Origin: ARK-14 sp002899805
Lineage (GTDB): Archaea; Thermoproteota; Thermoprotei_A; Sulfolobales; Fervidicoccaceae
NCBI GenBank assembly: GCA_039793985.1
Contig: JBAMMC010000007.1
Span: 1-63,358 of the forward strand
DNA: 63,358 nucleotides
Reading direction: 5' to 3'
In this document: positions 57,418-63,358 of the stretch, piece by piece
Numbering within the stretch: position 1 is the stretch's first letter
How the letters are laid out: every line of letters begins with the position of its first letter
Program-made: the position numbers and the translations under genes
Notes under the pieces: model-generated
What the model was told of the DNA's origin: nothing
The model's input: the letters and a program-made list of their open reading frames with translations, nothing else
Databases searched by the model: none

Positions 57418-58653
57418 GTGTATGAAATGATCAGAAAGGAAGAAATAGAAAGAGCAAAAGAATATTTTGGAAAGATATTGGAAGAACAGATAGAAAGGGC
57501 AGAGAGGATAAAATCCTCCCTAACTCCAATGGACTTTTCGAAGATCAGACCAATAGTAATTGGAGTAGCAGGAGGAGATGGGATAGGACCGATTATCGTT
57601 AGTGAGGCAGAGAGAATTCTGAAACACCTACTCGAAGAAGAAATAAGAAAAGGCGATGTTGTTTTCAAGGAAATAGAAGGTTTGACCATTGAGAATAGAG
57701 TCAGAGTCATGAAGGCTGTGCCCGATGAAGTTCTAGAAGAAATAAAGAAGACGCATGTTTTCCTAAAAGGTCCTACCCATACACCCTCACCTGGGGACCC
57801 GTATCCAAATATCGAGAGCGCCAATGTAGCACTCAGGAGAGAGTTGGATCTCTTCGCAAACGTCAGACCCGTGAAAAACCCCCTACTCAACATAGACTGG
57901 ACATTCTTCAGGGAGAATACTGAGGGAGAATACATTCTTGGCAGTATGGGACTAGATATTGGAGATGTTTCCATAGACTTTAAAGTGATAACTGAAGCAG
58001 GGAGCGAAAGGATAATCAGAATGGCGTTCGATTATGCGAAGAAGACCGGGCTCAATAGAGTATCGGTCGTGACGAAGGCTAACGTTGTCAAGAAGACAGA
58101 TGGCAGGTTCTATAGAGTAGCAGAGAGAGTAGCAAAGGAATATCCAGAAGTCAAGTGGGACCATTGGTTCATAGATATCTTCTCTGCGAAGCTTCTCGAC
58201 CCTGAGAGGAGGAGCGATTTCAAGGTCATAGTATCTCCAAACTTGTATGGGGATATTCTAACAGATGAAGCCGCTCAACTTCAAGGTGGCGTTGGCACGG
58301 CAGGAAGCGCGAATATTGGAGCGAGGTACGCGATGTTCGAAGCAATCCATGGCACAGCTCCGAGAATGGTAAAAGAAGGTAGAGCTATCTATGCAGATCC
58401 AGAGAGCATACTGAGAGCTTCTGTTCTGATGCTGAGACATATTGGCTTTAATGACAAAGCTGACATACTGGAGATGGCACTGGATATGTGTAGCATTTAC
58501 GAAAGGAAGATAGTAGTGACTGGAAGGCCGGGAGGTGCAACGACAAAGCAGTACGGAGACTATGTACTGAGCTGGATTGAAAACCCCAACTTGAAGGAAG
58601 AATGGGAGAAAGCAAGAGAGGCCTTCATCTCTAAAGCTAAAAGAGGAGAGTAG
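57418..58653 (+). CDS. icd: Isocitrate dehydrogenase (isocitrate/isopropylmalate family)
   Basis: 411 residues. GVAGGDGIGPIIVSEAERIL is the family N-terminus. The substrate loop is GPTHTPSPGDPYPNIESANV, then RRELDLFANVRPVK. Catalytic and Mn2+ sites are in RENTEGEYILG, TKANVVKKTDGRFYR, SPNLYGDILTDEAAQL and AIHGTAPRM. The context (after aconitase) supports isocitrate rather than isopropylmalate. Family members decarboxylate isocitrate to 2-oxoglutarate with NAD(P). The start is GTG at 57418 or ATG 57427 (MIRKEE, preceded by GAGAGGTGTATGA). Confidence 0.9.
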   Translation: MYEMIRKEEIERAKEYFGKILEEQIERAERIKSSLTPMDFSKIRPIVIGVAGGDGIGPIIVSEAERILKHLLEEEIRKGDVVFKEIEGLTIENRVRVMKAVPDEVLEEIKKTHVFLKGPTHTPSPGDPYPNIESANVALRRELDLFANVRPVKNPLLNIDWTFFRENTEGEYILGSMGLDIGDVSIDFKVITEAGSERIIRMAFDYAKKTGLNRVSVVTKANVVKKTDGRFYRVAERVAKEYPEVKWDHWFIDIFSAKLLDPERRSDFKVIVSPNLYGDILTDEAAQLQGGVGTAGSANIGARYAMFEAIHGTAPRMVKEGRAIYADPESILRASVLMLRHIGFNDKADILEMALDMCSIYERKIVVTGRPGGATTKQYGDYVLSWIENPNLKEEWEKAREAFISKAKRGE

Positions 58654-58654
58654 T

Positions 58655-59653
58655 ATGGGTACGAAAACGAAAGGGAAGATGTTCAGGGAAGCATTGGAAA
58701 GGCCCGGTCTTCTCCTGAGACCTTGTGCCTATGATGCCCTATCAGCGATATTGATAGAAAAAGCCGGCTTTGAAGTTATCGGAACAACAGGGTACGGGAT
58801 TGCTGCGAGCCTCATAGGTCAACCTGATATAGGTTTGGTAAGCTACGGAGAGATGTTGGAAAGAGTGAGATCAATTATAGCAGCTGTTTCTAGACCAGTT
58901 GATGTAGATGCTGACACAGGCTATGGCAACGCTCTGAACGTCTATTGGGCTGTTTATAATTTCGCGCTGGTTGGGGCAGGTGGGATAAGAATAGAAGATC
59001 AGGTTTGGCCGAAGAGATGTGGACATATGGCTGGGAAGCAAATAATACCTAAAGACGAAATGGTGCAAAAGATAAAGGCAGCGATAAGAGCTAAGAATGA
59101 GATAGATCCTGAACTTGTGATTGGAGCGAGGACTGATGCAAGGAGCGTAGCAGGTTTTGAAGCTGTTATTGAAAGAGGAAAAGCTTATGCTGAAGCTGGA
59201 GCTGATTATGTATATGTTGAAGCACCTCAATCGATAGAAGAGTTGAAGCAGATTGTAAAGAGCATTCCGGCACCCATAGCCCTCAATATAATACCTGGTG
59301 GAAGAACTCCTCCGTTTACGTTGGAACAACTCGAGGAAGCCGGAGTGAAGTATCTCTCTGTGCCCATGATAGCACTATATCCTGCAACTAAAGCGATAAT
59401 GGAAGCACTTAAAACATTCAAGGAGACTCGAGATCTGAAGAAGCTAGCATCAATGGGAGTCAGCTGGAGCGAGTTCAATGAGATCGTTGGAATGAGCAGA
59501 TGGAGAGCGATGGAACTGGAGTTCTCGACGAGAGAGGATCTTATAGCGAGGTATGGAACTGACAACTTGGAAGAAATAATGAAGAGAGAGCAGATGGAGA
59601 CAGAAGCTAAGTGGAAGGGATCAGAAAAAGGGTCTGGAAAAGCCCAGCAGTAA
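58655..59653 (+). CDS. Isocitrate lyase/PEP mutase-family enzyme (methylisocitrate lyase-like)
   Basis: 332 residues. The signature is GIRIEDQVWPKRCGHMAGK, with the catalytic Cys in KRCGH, characteristic of isocitrate and (2-methyl)isocitrate lyases. Other landmarks are DVDADTGYGNALNVYWAV and GARTDARSVAGFEAVIERGK. The size fits PrpB-type methylisocitrate lyase rather than AceA. Products would be succinate and pyruvate or glyoxylate. Two bases after icd, so it is the third gene of the acn-icd operon. The operon could run a methylcitrate-like or glyoxylate-like route, but no citrate synthase homologue is in view. Confidence 0.87.
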   Translation: MGTKTKGKMFREALERPGLLLRPCAYDALSAILIEKAGFEVIGTTGYGIAASLIGQPDIGLVSYGEMLERVRSIIAAVSRPVDVDADTGYGNALNVYWAVYNFALVGAGGIRIEDQVWPKRCGHMAGKQIIPKDEMVQKIKAAIRAKNEIDPELVIGARTDARSVAGFEAVIERGKAYAEAGADYVYVEAPQSIEELKQIVKSIPAPIALNIIPGGRTPPFTLEQLEEAGVKYLSVPMIALYPATKAIMEALKTFKETRDLKKLASMGVSWSEFNEIVGMSRWRAMELEFSTREDLIARYGTDNLEEIMKREQMETEAKWKGSEKGSGKAQQ

Positions 59654-60325
59654 TGAAACGAGGAACAGAATGTAACCTAAGAATATTGCAAATGCCATTG
59701 GTATTCCGAAGCTTGCTATCAGATATTTTCCCTCTATTTTGTATTTTTCTGGAGAGAGGGGATCTAGTTCCATGTTAGCATGAAGCCTCTTCATTCCAGA
59801 GGAGACGAGGGGAAAGTAGAACTTCTTTTTTTCGAACTCTTCTTTCCTCATCGTCTCTCCGAACAAGAAGTAATAGAGCTTAGATATTTTTCCACTCCTC
59901 TCGGTCAGATTTTTGAATATCTCGATGTTCTTCGCATTCACATATACATTTCGAAATATGATGTAAAGGGGATAGAGAAATGAAAGCATGGTGATGGCGA
60001 ATCCCGGAAATATGGGTATTCCTACGAAGAAAATCGGATATGGATTGAGAAGAAATATGAATGAAATTATGAAGGAATCCCCCCTCCCCATCAGTCCCAA
60101 ATGGGATAAAATTAAAATCGTTGCAAAGGAGATGAGTGCTACTATATCATTTACCAGAACAGGAATGCCATAGGAAACGAAATTAGCGTAATTCACCGCG
60201 ATTACGAAAGGAATGGCAGAATAGAATGCTTTCGAATCGATCTCTCTCTTCTTCCAATCTTCATATGCCAAATAAGCATAGTATGGCAATGTCACAATTA
60301 TTGAAGCATATATGCTGAGCTCCAA
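59621..60325 (-). CDS. Archaeal prepilin peptidase (type IV, A24 family)
   Basis: 234 residues with about six helices. The two catalytic aspartates are in YEDWKKREID (D in the first segment) and GLMGRGDSFIIS (GxGD). This is the archaeal PibD/FlaK family, which cleaves class III signal peptides of pilins and archaellins. A 110-residue loop between helices is longer than usual. It ends the pilin operon that begins at 63228; the 3' end overlaps the isocitrate-lyase-family gene by 33 bp. Confidence 0.85.
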   Translation of the reverse strand: MELSIYASIIVTLPYYAYLAYEDWKKREIDSKAFYSAIPFVIAVNYANFVSYGIPVLVNDIVALISFATILILSHLGLMGRGDSFIISFIFLLNPYPIFFVGIPIFPGFAITMLSFLYPLYIIFRNVYVNAKNIEIFKNLTERSGKISKLYYFLFGETMRKEEFEKKKFYFPLVSSGMKRLHANMELDPLSPEKYKIEGKYLIASFGIPMAFAIFLGYILFLVSLLLGFSRPFF

Positions 60326-60336
60326 AGATATCGACC

Positions 60337-60681
60337 TTAGGTCCTGTATACAGTAGCCAATATCTGCTTATCATTGCAAGATATGCCCAATATTGCCTTG
60401 AGCTTAAGCTCGGGAAAATCCAGTTCCTTTGAAAAGCCCTCTATTCCATCATCAGGTCTCCAACCGATCCTGCTCAAATCGTGAACCGAAGCTCTATCAT
60501 TTATCCTGCACTTACTCTTCACTATATCGATTTCATTGATAACCGGATTCCTCTCAATAAGTTTTACAGCTTCAATGGCTTCTCTCTCGCTAACAGGAGT
60601 CAAGAAGGTAATATCAATCTTCTCTTTTCTTAGAAAAGGTGCCTTTGTTTTCTTTATAAAAAATCTGCTAACATCTTCCAT
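60337..60681 (-). CDS. Protein of unknown function in the pilin locus
   Basis: 114 residues, no membrane segment. RKEKIDITFLTPVSEREAIE and VKLIERNPVINEIDIVKSKC, then HDLSRIGWRPDDGIEGFSKE. A cytoplasmic alpha/beta protein with no recognised motif. It lies between two prepilin-like proteins upstream and the peptidase downstream, with spacings of about 10 bp, so it is probably part of the same transcript. ATG at 60681. Confidence 0.5.
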   Translation of the reverse strand: MEDVSRFFIKKTKAPFLRKEKIDITFLTPVSEREAIEAVKLIERNPVINEIDIVKSKCRINDRASVHDLSRIGWRPDDGIEGFSKELDFPELKLKAILGISCNDKQILATVYRT

Positions 60682-60691
60682 AACATCAACC

Positions 60692-61309
60692 TCACAGATA
60701 GTAATAAGAAAAAGCCCAGTATTTATCTCCTATTTTCAACAGTAGAACCAAGACCTCAGCATATTGATTGCTAGGAACGACTTTCAAGAGGATGTATGGG
60801 AGAGATGAAAAACTCAATTTATATAGAGCAACGTTCGAGAATCCTACCCAAAGGTCGAATGAATAATAATTAGTATCAGATGAGTAAACAGGCTGAATCA
60901 TTATGTTATAGCTTGAATCTACAATGTTTGGTGGGGAGCTCCATTGCGAGGGATCGCTGAGATTCACATATGAATTCCCTCCCTTTGGTATGAAGAGAGA
61001 GGCTTGATTGTCTACGAAAAAAGAACTCCCCTTTATTCCTAAAAGAATAGCGTAAACTGTTGAATTGGGAGAATAAGATAGCTGATATACGGAAACTCCA
61101 CTAGATGGATCCCCGTAGACCTTCAGGAGGTTCACTTTCATAGCAGCTTCCAGGAGAGAATTCTGAAGTTGCTGCTGGTATTTGAGCTGAGAAGTAGAAG
61201 ATTGGGCATAGCTCCATAGCGCTAGACTCATCCCTAAAACCACCGCTGCCAGTATGACAGCGGAGATGAGTTCACCGGAGCTCCTGAGCTTTGAAGACAT
61301 TCTTCTCAT
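60692..61309 (-). CDS. Prepilin-like secreted protein
   Basis: 205 residues. The N-terminus SKLRSSGELISAVILAAVVL has a positive, Gly-ended leader and a hydrophobic helix as in class III signal peptides of archaeal pilins; the probable cleavage is after Gly (RSSG^EL). The rest is rich in Ser, Tyr and Asn (SYSPNSTVYAILLGIKG, YSSDTNYYSFDLWVG). Overlaps the larger upstream protein by 4 bp. A minor pilin or structural partner is the best guess. Confidence 0.65.
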   Translation of the reverse strand: MRRMSSKLRSSGELISAVILAAVVLGMSLALWSYAQSSTSQLKYQQQLQNSLLEAAMKVNLLKVYGDPSSGVSVYQLSYSPNSTVYAILLGIKGSSFFVDNQASLFIPKGGNSYVNLSDPSQWSSPPNIVDSSYNIMIQPVYSSDTNYYSFDLWVGFSNVALYKLSFSSLPYILLKVVPSNQYAEVLVLLLKIGDKYWAFSYYYL

Positions 61310-63228
61310 CTCGCATAGAGCTGGAATCCAATGAACTCAATGCCGAGGGTTACTTCGTCATTGTTTTTACCTGTAGAAGGATCTAAGGAGTAAGGATCCC
61401 AGAACGCAACTGCCACTTCATATAGATGGTTTGTGTACGGTACTGGAAGGGCAACGTTGACCGAGAAAGAGGAAGTGCTTGGGGGCCATGTAGATTCGAG
61501 AGAAGCGAGATCTTGATAGGTGAAATTCTTAGAGCTTACCACAGCTAGACTGTTATTCAGATCAACTACCATAACTGAAAAAAGAGCTCTATCCGTAGCC
61601 GTTATTGTATCCAACTCATCTACATCGTAGACACTATCGTGAAAATACAATGAAGAGACAACGTTCACAGCCATATATTGAGTGCCGTTTATCGAGACTT
61701 GCGAAAGGACTATTACAACAGGCTCAGTTGTGAAGTCAACAGCGGTATAATCACTACTTTGTCCAGCGGAAACTGTATCACCGCCTTTATATGTATCAGC
61801 AATTGTATAGCCAGCTTTGGCCTGTCCTCCACCGGTTGCTTTATATGAAAAAGTAAAATCTTCCGTGGTGAATATGAGCTCTGGATAGCCATTTCCATCA
61901 GTATCAGCGATTATCATGTAGGGTTCATATGTGCTGGGTTTGCCCTGCTGTGATGTATTTATGTTGTAGAATCTCATGGTTTCAACGAAACCACTCGTTA
62001 TTATAGAAGTCTGCGGTACTACAGCATAAAGACCTCTATTATTATCGACCTCACTTATCCCTCCATAGTAGTATTTTCCTATGCTCTGTGTCCCATTATG
62101 CCAAACATAGTTGAAAGTATTAGAATAGGAGTCATAAGTATAATATTTTATAGACATTTTTGTTGCGTTCAAGTTCAGCATTTTTATTCTCCAAGGATTG
62201 GGCTTACCAGAAAGCCAAGAAGCTAATTGAGCAGGGAAACCAGTATTCGCGGTGCAGCTATTCCATGCTACACTCCATGAGCCGCTGCTGTAAGTCAAAT
62301 TAAAGCTACAAGAAGAAGAGCTGACATTGAAATAACCACCATTTATCAAATTTGAAGCCGTAACGCCTGTGATGAGCATGTTGAATATGGGATTCGAAAC
62401 ATTCCTATTGGGGTTACTCTCCCACTCTGGGTTTAAACCATTTATTACATTACCTGTTAGGTTAAGACGTATATCTACTGTGGCATTGTCCAATTCCAAG
62501 AACATAATAAGTGGATATGCATTGCTGGGTGAGTTAGTGTTAATGTTATTTAACCTGTAGACGCCACCAGAAAGGGCTCCAGAAGCGATGAAATTGCTTG
62601 TCGGGACATTTATCAAGTTGGGGTCTAAGAGTGATATCCTACCACTACCAATTTCCTTCTGAAGATCGGATGTAAAGAATGTCACAGGATTCAAGAGATA
62701 GCTCGTTCCATACTGATAGTTGTAGCTGTTATAGTTGTAGTTCAAGTTGTTCGAGCTTGGCAGTTGCTGAACATATGCTATTGCTCCGTCTACCGTCACA
62801 GCAGCTACAGGTATAGAATAGTAAGGGAAATTTGATATGGTGAGATACGAGCCTGGAGAAAGGATTGTAAATGGATCGCCTATTTGAGCGGTTCCAGAAA
62901 TGCTGAATTGAGATAAGTAGTTAAGACCTGTTGAGTTCATCGGAACAAAGACCAAATTACCTGTGGAATTGATTATCAGATATGAAAGCTTTTCGGTAGA
63001 GGTCCCGCCATTAGATATAACTAATGTCCCATCAGGGTAGAGAATCAAGCTTAATGCCTTATTTACCCTTGTTATAGCGTTTCCGACCATTTGATTCATA
63101 TTTGAAGCAAATTTTGTGGATGAACTCATATAGCTCTGAAACAGAGGAAAAATCAATACAACAAGGATTATTATAAATATTATTCCGGCTATTATGTTCG
63201 CGCTTGACCTCAAACCCTTATTCCTCAA
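61306..63228 (-). CDS. Large prepilin-like surface protein
   Basis: 640 residues. The N-terminus GLRSSANIIAGIIFIIILVV (cleavage perhaps after SS-A or earlier) is followed by a very Ser/Thr/Asn/Tyr-rich ectodomain with many N-glycosylation sequons (NSTG, NITS-like, NVSN). Sections such as NNLNYNYNSYNYQYGTSYLL are low in complexity. Much longer than ordinary pilins. An adhesin or cap-like pilin of the locus is possible. TTG at 63228 (TTGAGGAATAAG); a TATA element TTATAAATTT at about 63248-63257 on the minus strand fits a leaderless start. The first gene of the operon. Confidence 0.65.
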   Translation of the reverse strand: MRNKGLRSSANIIAGIIFIIILVVLIFPLFQSYMSSSTKFASNMNQMVGNAITRVNKALSLILYPDGTLVISNGGTSTEKLSYLIINSTGNLVFVPMNSTGLNYLSQFSISGTAQIGDPFTILSPGSYLTISNFPYYSIPVAAVTVDGAIAYVQQLPSSNNLNYNYNSYNYQYGTSYLLNPVTFFTSDLQKEIGSGRISLLDPNLINVPTSNFIASGALSGGVYRLNNINTNSPSNAYPLIMFLELDNATVDIRLNLTGNVINGLNPEWESNPNRNVSNPIFNMLITGVTASNLINGGYFNVSSSSCSFNLTYSSGSWSVAWNSCTANTGFPAQLASWLSGKPNPWRIKMLNLNATKMSIKYYTYDSYSNTFNYVWHNGTQSIGKYYYGGISEVDNNRGLYAVVPQTSIITSGFVETMRFYNINTSQQGKPSTYEPYMIIADTDGNGYPELIFTTEDFTFSYKATGGGQAKAGYTIADTYKGGDTVSAGQSSDYTAVDFTTEPVVIVLSQVSINGTQYMAVNVVSSLYFHDSVYDVDELDTITATDRALFSVMVVDLNNSLAVVSSKNFTYQDLASLESTWPPSTSSFSVNVALPVPYTNHLYEVAVAFWDPYSLDPSTGKNNDEVTLGIEFIGFQLYAR

Positions 63229-63311
63229 TATTAAGATCGACCTTGTAAATTTATAAGCTTTATATGTTTATGGGGGGCAAAAAAAGATCCTTATTAAAGT
63301 TAGATGAAAAA

Positions 63312-63358
63312 TCAGCTATACGCGGTCAAGACCTGATTATAGCTGTTCCCAGCATCTG
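63312..63358 (-). CDS. C-terminus of a gene mostly outside the window
   Basis: The last 15 codons on the minus strand read DAGNSYNQVLTAYS and a TGA stop (63312-63314). The frame is open to the window edge; too short to identify. It would lie upstream of the pilin operon. Confidence 0.3.
   Translation of the reverse strand, partial: DAGNSYNQVLTAYS

Noticed and set aside
1..63358. CRISPR arrays, rRNA genes, insertion sequences or prophage
   Set aside because: No regularly spaced repeats, rRNA motifs, transposase or viral structural genes were seen; composition is uniform apart from tRNA GC peaks.

Overview
The window comes from a hyperthermophilic crenarchaeon (Thermoprotei). The evidence is a crenarchaeal-type SSB, RNA polymerase subunit P, archaeal type II GAPDH, an archaeal proteasome beta subunit, CTP-dependent riboflavin kinase, split MetE, BHB-type tRNA introns, class III prepilin-like proteins, TATA-only promoters and frequent TTG/GTG starts. 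Base composition is fairly AT-rich, with sharp GC peaks only at tRNA genes. I cannot name the genus; Fervidicoccales or Acidilobales-like lineages would fit.

Layout. 1-13 kb: cyclic-2,3-diphosphoglycerate synthetase-like GTPase (cut by the window edge), class III aminotransferase, Nramp transporter, a large SF2 helicase, agmatinase-family enzyme, rpoP, an acylaminoacyl-peptidase, a ferritin-like protein, a DUF134 regulator and a sodium:solute symporter with a tiny partner. 13-25 kb: a wHTH/solute-binding regulator, a radical SAM operon, a C/D box sRNA candidate, purine salvage (PRTase, MTAP), GAPDH, psmB, and an nfi-ribK-rhomboid-CDF run. 25-33 kb: tRNA-Leu, a glutamate-transporter homologue, hypC-hypE, MarC, a class II amidotransferase, and a two-gene MetE with a divergent MTHFR-like gene. 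33-42 kb: ferredoxin, ssb, a PqqD-like protein, nitrilase, RNase HI, endonuclease III, tRNA-Pro with intron, hypD-hypF. 42-50 kb: MATE, an ECF transporter (QueT plus A and T units), a methyltransferase, a regulator and tungstate ABC transporter (tupABC), tRNA-Arg. 50-63 kb: cytochrome bd-type oxidase, tatC/tatA, an aconitase / isocitrate dehydrogenase / isocitrate-lyase-family operon, and a prepilin peptidase with two prepilin-like proteins.

The most striking object is a split initiator tRNA. The 5' half (positions 1-30) is encoded on the minus strand at 34045-34075. The 3' half (positions 31-73) is on the plus strand at 36619-36682. The 5' half's trailer and the 3' half's leader are complementary over 17 uninterrupted base pairs and form a bulge-helix motif with the unique join point. 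Each half has its own TATA box. Joined, they give a complete archaeal initiator tRNA-Met(CAU): A1-U72, three G-C pairs in the anticodon stem, no encoded CCA. The 3' half also carries a 21-nt cis intron at 37/38, so the molecule is built from three exons. One inversion of the 2.57-kb segment between the halves would restore a continuous, intron-containing gene.

Metabolically the window suggests an organism with TCA-type acids metabolism, tungstate uptake, NiFe-hydrogenase maturation (hypCDEF present, structural genes not in view), an oxygen reductase of the bd family, Tat export and surface pili.
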